DNA from: Bacillota bacterium
Lineage (GTDB): Bacteria; Bacillota; Clostridia; Oscillospirales; Ruminococcaceae
Direction of reading: 5' to 3'
DNA: 6,398 bases
Assembly: GCA_023451415.1 (NCBI GenBank)
Contig: JAEXZK010000189.1
Span: forward strand, 1-6,398
The notes below the pieces were generated by a model. That model made no database searches and was not told where the DNA came from. It worked only from the letters and a program-made list of their open reading frames with translations. The position numbers and the translations under genes are program-made. Positions 1-6,398 of this stretch are shown here, piece by piece (the stretch's first letter is position 1; the number at the start of each line of letters is the position of its first letter).

Positions 1-126
1 ATCATCCAGAGCATGCGCCGGCTGGAAAGCTACGCGGCAAAGACCGCCGACGAATTTCTGCAACTTTTGGAAGAAAACAAAATGAATAAAAACCATGCTT
101 TACCTAGGGAGGAGCAAACACCATGA
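1..126 (+). CDS. 3' end of an unidentified protein (possible regulator), partial
   Basis: Frame 1 is open from the left edge to a TGA at 124-126, giving 41 visible C-terminal residues. The first 27 or so (IIQSMRRLESYAAKTADEFL and onward to LEENK) look like an amphipathic helix and use mostly G/C-ending codons. The other two plus frames close at 83-85 and 87-89 and give less protein-like sequence. The stop overlaps the ATG of the adaptor gene in an ATGA arrangement, which suggests translational coupling within one operon. The last dozen residues overlap the ribosome binding site of the next gene. A terminal helix and this position upstream of an RND adaptor would suit a MarR- or TetR-type regulator, but that is inference; no DNA-binding domain is visible. 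Family unassigned. Confidence 0.5.
   Translation: MIQSMRRLESYAAKTADEFLQLLEENKMNKNHALPREEQTP
106..114 (+). promoter_or_regulatory. Ribosome binding site of the adaptor gene
   Basis: AGGGAGGAG lies 8 nt before the ATG at 123 and is a near-perfect Shine-Dalgarno sequence. It is inside the end of the upstream reading frame, so ribosomes finishing that gene terminate directly on the adaptor start. It supports ATG 123 as the start. Confidence 0.85.
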
Positions 127-1376
127 ATCATTATCTGAAGAAAACAGCCGCCATGCTGATGGCCGCATCCCTGGCCCTGGCCGCCGCAGGCTGCGGCACC
201 CAGGCCGCCCCCGCCATGGCGGAGGAGGAGAACGCCGGCATCGCCGTCTCTGTCCAGACCCCGGAGCGGGGCACCCTGGAGCTGCAAACCTCCTACATAG
301 GCACCATCCAGCCGGATGAGATCGTCAGCGTTTTTGCCAAGCTCCCCGCCACGGTGGAAAAGATCTACTTCCAGCCTGGCGACCAGGTAAAGAAGGGGGA
401 CCTTCTCTTTGAGCTGGACGACAAGGATGTTATGACCTCGGTAAAGACCGCCCAGGCGGCCTACCGCAGCGCCGCCGCCCAGGTGGACCAGATGACCGGC
501 AGCTCCTACAAGAACACCCTCCAGCAGCTGGACACCGCCTATGACAGCGCCTATGAGAACTATAAGGATGCGGAAGACAGCTTTGAGAAGGCGGAGAAGG
601 CCTGGAAAGCCGCGGGAATGCCCATTGGCACCAGCCTGCACACCACCTATCTGACCACCAAGGGCATCTACGATCAGCTGGAAACCGTTTATAAAAACGC
701 CCGCAAGTCCTACAACATCAACGCCGAACAGGGCTATGTGGAGCTGAGCGAGGTGGCCGCCGCCACCCTGAACCAGGCTCAGGTGGGCCTGGACGCCGCC
801 ATGGACCAGCTGGATAACTGCAAGGTCCGCGCCCCCATCGACGGCGTGGTGGAAAGCGTCTCCCTCAGCGAGCTGAATATGGCCGGCACGGCGGCTCCCG
901 CCTTTGTCATCTCCAACAAGCAGGTGCTCACCGTCAGCTTCAGTGTCTCCTCCTCCGCGGTGATGTCCATGAAGGAGGGCGACGCGATCACGGTGGAGAA
1001 GGGCCAGAACACCTACCACGGCGCCATCACCGAGGTGGGCACCATGGCCAGCAGCCAGAACGGACTCTTCCCTGTGAAAGCCGTGCTGGAGGACCCCGGC
1101 ACCGATCTGCTCACCGGCATCAGCGTCAAGATCACCGCTTCCACCCAAAAGGCGGAAAACGCCATGATCGTGCCCCAGAACGCCGTCTACTATGACAACG
1201 GCGCCCCCTATGTCTATGTGCTGGCGGACGGGACGGCCCACCAGGTCTACATCGAGACCGGCGTGTCCAATGCGGACCAGATCGAGGTGGTTTCCGGGCT
1301 TTCGGAAAGCGACCAGCTCATCACCTCCTGGCACCCCAACCTGGCGGATGGCGTCAAGGCTGTGGCTGCTCAGTAA
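123..1376 (+). CDS. RND efflux periplasmic adaptor subunit (HlyD/MFP family), lipoprotein
   Basis: Membrane fusion protein of an RND pump, 417 residues, a normal family length. Residues 1-24 are a lipoprotein-like signal: basic start (LKK), hydrophobic Ala/Leu core, then AAGC with Cys24 as the likely lipidated residue. The -3 position is Ala rather than the usual Leu, so the lipobox is slightly atypical. The first half of a lipoyl domain spans about 66-100 (PGDQVKKGDLLFELDD at 85-100). A helical coiled-coil hairpin covers about 104-228 with its tip near 165-180 (GMPIGTS). The second lipoyl half is about 229-265 (CKVRAPIDGVV). A beta-barrel follows at about 267-340, and a membrane-proximal domain begins near 345 (MIVPQNAVY). 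The permease gene follows after 15 bases, so this subunit should pair with it at the outer face of the membrane. No outer-membrane channel gene is seen. The substrate cannot be inferred. The start is fixed by a strong ribosome binding site and the signal sequence. Confidence 0.95.
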   Translation: MNHYLKKTAAMLMAASLALAAAGCGTQAAPAMAEEENAGIAVSVQTPERGTLELQTSYIGTIQPDEIVSVFAKLPATVEKIYFQPGDQVKKGDLLFELDDKDVMTSVKTAQAAYRSAAAQVDQMTGSSYKNTLQQLDTAYDSAYENYKDAEDSFEKAEKAWKAAGMPIGTSLHTTYLTTKGIYDQLETVYKNARKSYNINAEQGYVELSEVAAATLNQAQVGLDAAMDQLDNCKVRAPIDGVVESVSLSELNMAGTAAPAFVISNKQVLTVSFSVSSSAVMSMKEGDAITVEKGQNTYHGAITEVGTMASSQNGLFPVKAVLEDPGTDLLTGISVKITASTQKAENAMIVPQNAVYYDNGAPYVYVLADGTAHQVYIETGVSNADQIEVVSGLSESDQLITSWHPNLADGVKAVAAQ

Positions 1377-1377
1377 C

Positions 1378-1384
1378 GGGAGGG
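1378..1384 (+). promoter_or_regulatory. Ribosome binding site deciding a TTG start for the permease
   Basis: GGGAGGG sits 7 nt before TTG at 1392 and directly after the adaptor stop codon. The next in-frame ATG (1413) would be 28 nt away and would lose the first seven residues (MNLTKLT) that RND permeases normally carry before the first membrane helix. The TTG start is therefore preferred. Confidence 0.8.
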
Positions 1385-1391
1385 AAAGGCT

Positions 1392-4300
1392 TTGAATCTG
1401 ACAAAACTCACCATGAAGCGGCCGGTCTCGGTGTTTATTATCCTGCTGGCCCTCATCGTCTTTGGCCTTCAGGCCATTATGGGCGCTCCCCTGGAGCTGA
1501 TCCCCCAGATGGAGATGCCCATGATGATCATCTCCACCACCTACCCCGGGGCGGGCCCCGAAGAGGTGGAGGAGCTGGTCACCAGCGTTATGGAGAACGC
1601 CTCCTCCACCCTGGCCGGAGTGGAAGAGGTCCAGTCGGTCTCCCAGGAAAACATGTCCATGATCCTCCTCCAGCTGTCCTACGGCACCAATATGGACCTG
1701 GCCCGGATGGATCTGCAAAAGAAGGTGGATATGTATAAATCCGCCCTCCCCGATGAGGCCTCCGACCCCATCCTCATCGAGATGTCCATGGACGCCATGG
1801 CGGATATCACCCTTTCGGTGCGGGCCACCGGCGACGTGGACCTCCTCAACTATGTAGAGGACACCATCGTCCCCGAGTTTGAAAAGCTGGGGAGCGTGGC
1901 CTCGGTGGAAACCTCCGGCGGGCAGAAGGACTATATCAGCGTGCGGCTTAAGGAAGACCAGATGAATCAGTACGGGCTGGATATGACCACCATCGCCAAC
2001 TACATAGCCGCCGCGGACTTCTCCATGCCCGCGGGCAGCGCCACCCGGGGCGATTCCGACCTGAATATCCGGGGCGGCGTCACTGTGAACTCCACCCAGG
2101 CCCTCCGGGAGCTGCCCCTGATCCTGCCCACAGGCGGCGTGGTCCATCTCTCCGATGTGGCCGACGTCTACGAGGCCAAGGAGGCCGCCAGCTCTGTGAG
2201 CCGTTACAACGGTGAGGACACCGTCACCATCAGCGTCACCAAGCGCCAGAGCGCCGGCACCGTCAATGTCTGCCGGGATGCCAAAGCGGTGGCGGAGCGC
2301 CTGAACCAGCAGGGGATAGGCGTTGATATTTCCGTCGTCAGCGACAGCAGCGAGGAGATCATGAGCGCTGTTTGGACCGTGGTCAAGACGCTGCTGCTGG
2401 GCATCCTTCTTTCCATGGTGGTGCTGTTCCTCTTCTTTGGGGAGTGGCGCGCCTCCCTCATCGTGGGCAGCTCCATGCCGATTTCGGTGCTGGCCACCCT
2501 CATCCTGATGAACGGCATGGGCTTCTCCTTCAACATCATCTCCCTGGGCGGCCTGGTTATCGGTGTGGGCATGATGGTGGATAACTCCATCGTGGTCCTG
2601 GAGAGCTGCTTCCGCCATCGGGAACAGCGCCTCGGCTTCCGGGAAGCCGCCCTGGAGGGCACCCATATGGTCACCAGTTCCATCATCGCCTCCACCCTTA
2701 CCACCATTGTGGTTTTCCTGCCCATCTCCATCATGGAGGGCCTCACCGGCCAGCTCTTTAAGCAGCTGGGCTTTACCATCATTTTCTCCCTGACCGCCTC
2801 CCTCATCTCGGCCCTCACCCTGGTGCCGCTGATGTTCCTGCGGGTGGCCCCCAAGGAGAAGGAGGATATCCCCATGACCCGCTTCCTGAACAAGGTAGGG
2901 GAAAAATATGGACGCTTCCTCCAGAAGACCTTCCGCCGCAAGTGGCTGGTGGTCCTCACCTCGGTGCTGCTCCTCATAGCCTCCTTTGTCTGCCTGGCCT
3001 TTGTACACATGGAGCTGATCCCCTCCATCGACCAGGGCGTGGTACAGGTGTCGGTGGAGACCCGGCCCGGCCTGAAGCTGGAGAAGGTTGACGCCATAGC
3101 TGCCGGCCTTGAGGCAATGATCAAAGCGCATCCGGACGTGGAGAGCTTTTCGGTAAGCGGCTCCGGCGGCAGCATCAGCGCCACCGCCTACCTCAAGGAC
3201 AACCGGGAGATGTCCACCGACCAGGTGGTGGAGCAGTGGCGGAAGGAGACCGCCGGGACGGTGGACTACACGGTCTCGGTCAGTTCCTTCAATATGGCCG
3301 ATGCCATGTCCGGGGGCGGCGATGTGTCCATCATGCTCCAGAGCACCGACAAAAATGACCTGGAGACCGCCGCCAGGCAGGTGGTGGAGATGATGCGCCA
3401 GAGCCCCTCCATCATCCAGGCGACCTCCTCCCTCACTGACGGCAACCCTCAGGCGGAGATTGTCATCGATCCCATCAAGGCCAATGCCGTGGGCCTCATG
3501 CCCGCCCAGGTCATGAGCTCCCTCAGCGGTATTATGGACGGCAAGACGGCCACCTCCATCCGCCAGAGCGGCCATGACTACGACGTCAAGGTGCAATACC
3601 CCGAGGACCGCTTTGAGACGGTGGCCGACCTGGCCGGCATGACCATAGCGTCCCCCATGGGCATCCAGGTGCCCCTGCTGGACATCGCTGAGATACAGTA
3701 CACCAACGCCCCCCAGGCCATCATGAAGCTGAACAACCAGTACATGGTGACCATAACCGCCCAGCCCACCATGGCCGCAAAGCTCACCGCCAATGCGGAG
3801 ATGACCGAGGCCATTTCGGAGATGGATCTGCCGGAGAGCGTCGGTTTCCTCCAGGGCTATGCCACCCAGGCCATGAACGATGAGTTTTCCGCTATGGGCA
3901 GCGCCATCCTTTCCGCTGTGTTCCTGGTGTTCATGGTTATGGCCATGCAGTTTGAGTCCGTCAAGTTTTCCCTGGTGGTCATGGTGTGCATCCCCTTCTC
4001 CCTCATCGGTTCCTTCGGCCTGCTGGCCCTGACGGGCGTCACCCTCAGCATGCCCTCCCTCATGGGCGTTCTGATGCTGGTGGGCATCGTTATCAATAAT
4101 GGCATCCTCTTTATCGATACGACCAACCAGCTCCGGCGGAGCATGGATCAGGAGACGGCGCTTATCTACGCGGGCAAAACGCGTATGCGCCCCATCCTCA
4201 TGACCACCCTGACCACCGTCCTTTCCATGGTGCCCATGGCCCTTGGCATCGGCGACGGTTCGGAGATCATGCAGGGCATGGCCGTGGTCATCATCGGCGG

Positions 4301-4511
4301 CCTGTGCGCCTCCACCCTGCTGACCCTGCTGCTGCTGCCCACCTTCTATCTGCTGGTCAACAAGCCCAAGAAGAAAAAAAGAAAGGGCAGGGGCCTCTTC
4401 CGCAAAGAAGAGGAGTTCCAGCCCAAGGAGGAGCAGGTGGGTACTGGCTTCGGCACCTACGACAATGCCTTTGTGGATCTGCCCGAGCTCCCTCCCGAAC
4501 CTATGGAATAA
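1392..4511 (+). CDS. RND family efflux permease (AcrB/SwrC-like, ACR_tran family)
   Basis: Inner-membrane proton-driven exporter of 1039 residues, the usual length for the family. The N-terminus (LTKLTMKRPVSVFIILL) is typical, with helix 1 at about 11-30. A large extracytoplasmic porter region (about 31-326) contains the family signature YPGAGPEEVE (51-60). Helices 2-6 lie at about 327-484, helix 7 at about 518-537, a second porter loop at about 538-833, and helices 8-12 at about 834-988. This is the expected twofold 12-helix plan. Helix 4 carries GVGMMVDNSIVVLE: Asp397 matches AcrB Asp407, while Asn398 replaces Asp408. Helix 10 carries GIVINNGILFID, with Asn902 at the place of AcrB Lys940. 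Such variants are known in Firmicute and other non-enterobacterial members. The protein is rich in methionine (about 65 by my count), with a cluster at 40-45. A charged tail, lysine-rich at 990-1000 then acidic and proline-rich, ends the protein. It should work with the adaptor encoded just upstream. The exported substrate is not evident; drugs, lipids, peptides or metals are all possible. Confidence 0.97.
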   Translation: MNLTKLTMKRPVSVFIILLALIVFGLQAIMGAPLELIPQMEMPMMIISTTYPGAGPEEVEELVTSVMENASSTLAGVEEVQSVSQENMSMILLQLSYGTNMDLARMDLQKKVDMYKSALPDEASDPILIEMSMDAMADITLSVRATGDVDLLNYVEDTIVPEFEKLGSVASVETSGGQKDYISVRLKEDQMNQYGLDMTTIANYIAAADFSMPAGSATRGDSDLNIRGGVTVNSTQALRELPLILPTGGVVHLSDVADVYEAKEAASSVSRYNGEDTVTISVTKRQSAGTVNVCRDAKAVAERLNQQGIGVDISVVSDSSEEIMSAVWTVVKTLLLGILLSMVVLFLFFGEWRASLIVGSSMPISVLATLILMNGMGFSFNIISLGGLVIGVGMMVDNSIVVLESCFRHREQRLGFREAALEGTHMVTSSIIASTLTTIVVFLPISIMEGLTGQLFKQLGFTIIFSLTASLISALTLVPLMFLRVAPKEKEDIPMTRFLNKVGEKYGRFLQKTFRRKWLVVLTSVLLLIASFVCLAFVHMELIPSIDQGVVQVSVETRPGLKLEKVDAIAAGLEAMIKAHPDVESFSVSGSGGSISATAYLKDNREMSTDQVVEQWRKETAGTVDYTVSVSSFNMADAMSGGGDVSIMLQSTDKNDLETAARQVVEMMRQSPSIIQATSSLTDGNPQAEIVIDPIKANAVGLMPAQVMSSLSGIMDGKTATSIRQSGHDYDVKVQYPEDRFETVADLAGMTIASPMGIQVPLLDIAEIQYTNAPQAIMKLNNQYMVTITAQPTMAAKLTANAEMTEAISEMDLPESVGFLQGYATQAMNDEFSAMGSAILSAVFLVFMVMAMQFESVKFSLVVMVCIPFSLIGSFGLLALTGVTLSMPSLMGVLMLVGIVINNGILFIDTTNQLRRSMDQETALIYAGKTRMRPILMTTLTTVLSMVPMALGIGDGSEIMQGMAVVIIGGLCASTLLTLLLLPTFYLLVNKPKKKKRKGRGLFRKEEEFQPKEEQVGTGFGTYDNAFVDLPELPPEPME

Positions 4512-4523
4512 GCAACCTTGAAC

Positions 4524-4542
4524 AAAGGGCCCGGGCCCTTTT
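4524..4542 (+). terminator. GC-rich palindromic hairpin after the permease gene
   Basis: A perfect 18-base palindrome, AAAGGGCCC followed by GGGCCCTTT, begins 12 bases after the permease stop and ends in TTTT. It can fold with a 6-bp stem and a CCCGGG loop. The short T run makes it a plausible but weak terminator, or a 3'-end stabilising hairpin backing up the stronger one downstream. Confidence 0.55.
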
Positions 4543-4547
4543 GCAGA

Positions 4548-4578
4548 AAAAGCGCCGCCCCCTGGGGGCGGCGCTTTT
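4548..4578. terminator. Bidirectional rho-independent terminator between convergent genes
   Basis: AAAAGCGCCGCCCCC (4548-4562) and GGGGGCGGCGCTTTT (4564-4578) are exact inverse complements around a single T, giving a very stable stem (in practice with the inner two pairs opened as a loop). On the plus strand the stem ends in TTTT; on the minus strand it ends in five T. It lies 36 bases after the permease stop and 12 bases after the peptidase stop, so it should end transcripts arriving from both sides. Confidence 0.9.
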
Positions 4579-4590
4579 CGTTGCCCGGGT

Positions 4591-6324
4591 TCAGCGGCCC
4601 GGGTAGTATGTTCCGATGTAGCTGGCAGGGTTCATGATGATGCCGTTGAGGCGGATCTCCAGATGGCAGTGGTTGCCGGAGGCATTGCCGGTACGTCCCA
4701 CGTAGCCGATGATCTGCCCCTGCTCCACATAGGTGCCGGAGGAGACCACCACCGTGCTCATATGAGCGTAGCGGGAGGTAAAGCCGTCCTGATGGTTGAT
4801 ATCTACCCGCTTGCCATAAGGCCAGATGGAGACGTTGGTGGCGTAGGTGACATATCCGGCCCGGGAAGCACGGACCACCGTGCCGTAGGGCGCCGCAATA
4901 TCCATGCCGGTATGGCCGTAGTAGCCATAGAGGCCGGCCGACATATAGCCGCCGTCCACCGGCCAGAGGAAGGAACCGCTGGTGTCGCTGCCCACGGGCA
5001 GATACTGGAGGAGGGGTTTGGTGCCCACCTTGAGGCGGCGGTTGACCGGCTCCTTGGTGAGTTCCACACTGACGCGGTTTTCACTCACCTTTTCGCCGTC
5101 GATGTAGGTGACGTCGGCGGTGACCAGCTGCTCACCGGGGACGCCGTTGGAGATGACCTCCGTATAGCCGGAGGGAAGCTGATCGTTTTCCACCTTGGTG
5201 TCCCCATAAGGGACGTCCTCGGTATATTCCTCCCGCCGGGTCACCTGGATGCCCAGGGTCAGGTTGGACTGGGAGACCAGAAGCTCCTCCCCGGGATAGA
5301 CGTCTGCGGAAGGGTCGTCCTCCAGCCTGCTGTCGATGCCGGGATTGAGGAGGCGCAGCTGCTCCACGGTGGTGCTGTAACTGTCGGCAATATCCTCCAG
5401 GGTATCCCCATCGGCGACGGTGTGGGTCTCCTCGTAGGGGACGTCGGAGTCCAGGTATTCTTTGATATCGTGGAGGGACTTCATGGAGCCGACCGGGTAA
5501 ACGCCGCTGCGCAGGGTGATTTTTTTGACGAACTGGACCAGCTCGTGCTCCTCATCGGAGCGGTAATTGTCCAGCACGGAGTCGATGTACAGGAGGAATT
5601 CGCTGCCGTCTTTGACCGCGCCCAGGAATTTGTCCTCAATGTAGATGCCGTCGGCATTCTCAATGTCGTTGCCGGAGGCGGAGATGAGCCTGTTGGCCAA
5701 TGTCTCGGGGTCCAGGAGGTTGTCCTCCTTGACAATGACCAGGCTGAACCCGGGCCCGCTGTTCTCCGGTTCAATATATTCCTCGCCGATAAGCCTCTCC
5801 AGCACCTTGTTCCGTGCTTCGTAAAAGACATTTTCATCGGCTATGTAGCCCATGAATGAGTTTTCGTCGGGATAGGTCAGGCGCAGGCCGAAGGTGATAT
5901 CGGAGAAATAGGTGATGGTGGCCGCCAGGATGGTGACACCGATGATGGGCGCTACAAAGTTGGCAATCCGGTTGAGCGGACGGCCCAGGGACCAGAGGTA
6001 AGAAAAGAAAACGGAAAACCGGCGGCGCAGGGTGTGTTCCGGGTCATCCCGCTTGGCCCGGCGCATGCTGGCGCCCATGAGGGCGGTCTTTTTGGAAATC
6101 TCCCGGAAGGGCGCCAGGGTCGCATCGGAAAAATTGTCCCAAACCCGGAGCACGCGGCTGCGCTGCCGACGGACAAAGGCGGGGACCTTCTGGGAAAGCC
6201 ACTTCCAGCCAGTGAGGCCCTGACGGCGGTAACTGGTGCCGTCACGCATCAGCTGAATACCGATGAAATAGCACTCGGTGTAGACCCAGTCCAGGAAGGT
6301 TGCCTCCTCCGGACGGGACGCCAT
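4591..6324 (-). CDS. Membrane-anchored M23 peptidoglycan endopeptidase with LysM and G5 domains
   Basis: Cell-wall hydrolase predicted to cut peptide bonds in peptidoglycan at the outer membrane face; 577 residues from ATG 6324. Residues 1-117 are basic with several Trp and aromatic residues and should be cytoplasmic. One helix at about 118-140 (ANFVAPIIGVTILAATITYF) anchors the protein. Residues 143-290 form an extracellular region with two weakly similar units of the type GYIADENVF and GIYIEDKFLGAV, as in other clostridial M23 proteins. LysM is at about 299-350 (HTVADGDTLEDIA to VYPGEELLV), G5 at about 362-437. The M23 domain is at about 452-568 and is complete: HTGMD gives zinc ligands His471 and Asp475, RYAHMS gives His520, and HCHLEIR gives His552 and ligand His554. 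The gene converges on the efflux operon and shares its terminator, so no functional link is implied. The frame has no stop upstream of 6324 and stays open to about 6396; an AAGGA 7 nt before ATG 6324 supports this start, but a longer protein is possible. Confidence 0.93.
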   Translation of the reverse strand: MASRPEEATFLDWVYTECYFIGIQLMRDGTSYRRQGLTGWKWLSQKVPAFVRRQRSRVLRVWDNFSDATLAPFREISKKTALMGASMRRAKRDDPEHTLRRRFSVFFSYLWSLGRPLNRIANFVAPIIGVTILAATITYFSDITFGLRLTYPDENSFMGYIADENVFYEARNKVLERLIGEEYIEPENSGPGFSLVIVKEDNLLDPETLANRLISASGNDIENADGIYIEDKFLGAVKDGSEFLLYIDSVLDNYRSDEEHELVQFVKKITLRSGVYPVGSMKSLHDIKEYLDSDVPYEETHTVADGDTLEDIADSYSTTVEQLRLLNPGIDSRLEDDPSADVYPGEELLVSQSNLTLGIQVTRREEYTEDVPYGDTKVENDQLPSGYTEVISNGVPGEQLVTADVTYIDGEKVSENRVSVELTKEPVNRRLKVGTKPLLQYLPVGSDTSGSFLWPVDGGYMSAGLYGYYGHTGMDIAAPYGTVVRASRAGYVTYATNVSIWPYGKRVDINHQDGFTSRYAHMSTVVVSSGTYVEQGQIIGYVGRTGNASGNHCHLEIRLNGIIMNPASYIGTYYPGR

Positions 6325-6331
6325 GGCGCGG

Positions 6332-6336
6332 TCCTT
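6332..6336 (-). promoter_or_regulatory. Candidate ribosome binding site for the M23 peptidase
   Basis: On the minus strand AAGGA lies 7 nt before the ATG at 6324. It is weaker than the GGGAGG-type sites of the efflux operon, and the upstream sequence reads as open, G/C-third-position codons (KKASSLARLWKSYKDRA), so it may be a chance match inside a longer gene. Confidence 0.35.
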
Positions 6337-6398
6337 GTAGCTTTTCCAGAGCCGGGCCAGGGAAGAGGCTTTTTTGGCAAGGGGCTTTTTGACGGGAG

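Noticed and set aside
2204..3184. A 326-codon minus-strand open frame inside the permease gene.
   Set aside because: It is a shadow rich in Arg, Ser, Thr and Met, covering conserved permease helices read on the other strand; no ribosome binding site or domain supports it.
30..3596. A 1188-codon open frame on the minus strand, antisense to the adaptor and permease.
   Set aside because: Its codons lie in exact register with the sense codons of both genes, so it stays open simply because these genes avoid TTA, CTA and TCA. Its product is a low-complexity Gly/His/Asp-rich string with no domain, whereas the sense strand encodes two clear families.
4374..4380. A run of seven A bases in the permease tail, considered as a programmed frameshift site.
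   Set aside because: The AAAAAAG heptamer is not in the phase needed for a minus-one slip relative to the permease frame, and the alternative-frame product has no recognisable domain.
4530..4603. Three CCCGGG hexamers at 4530, 4584 and 4598, considered as a repeated binding site.
   Set aside because: One is the loop of the first hairpin, and the hexamer is likely by chance in GC-rich sequence; spacing is irregular (54 and 14 bases).
4663..5859. A 398-codon open frame on the plus strand, antisense to the M23 peptidase.
   Set aside because: It has the same in-register cause: the peptidase avoids the codons complementary to stops. The product is a Gly/Val/His-rich shadow with no recognisable domain.

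Overview
The window reads as a high-GC, monoderm-type Firmicute, most likely a gut clostridium of the Oscillospiraceae kind (Flavonifractor or Oscillibacter-like). This is inferred from G/C-ending codons, purine-rich Shine-Dalgarno sites, a TTG start, and a membrane-anchored LysM-G5-M23 wall hydrolase of a design common in clostridia. The genus cannot be fixed from this sequence alone.

Positions 1 to about 4511 are the downstream part of a plus-strand operon. First comes the 3' end of an unidentified gene (to 126). It overlaps by four bases (ATGA) the start of a lipoprotein-type RND periplasmic adaptor (123-1376). After 15 bases carrying a strong ribosome binding site comes a full-length RND efflux permease starting at TTG (1392-4511). 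Adaptor and permease should form one tripartite-style pump without an outer-membrane channel. The truncated first gene sits where such operons often have a regulator, but too little is visible to say. The operon promoter lies outside the window.

Positions 4512-4590 form a compact convergent intergenic region with two GC-rich hairpins. The second has a 15-bp perfect stem flanked by A and T runs and should terminate transcription from both sides.

Positions 4591 to the right edge hold a minus-strand gene for a membrane-anchored cell-wall peptidase: basic cytoplasmic N-terminal region, one membrane helix, an uncharacterised extracellular region, LysM, G5, and an M23 endopeptidase domain with all catalytic residues. 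Its reading frame stays open to the window edge, so its true start may lie outside.

No RNA genes, mobile elements, CRISPR arrays or long repeats were seen. No clearly new system is present. The points most worth a second look are how a monoderm uses an RND pump whose adaptor has a long coiled-coil hairpin, the methionine-rich permease with altered proton-relay residues, and the unresolved N-terminus of the peptidase.
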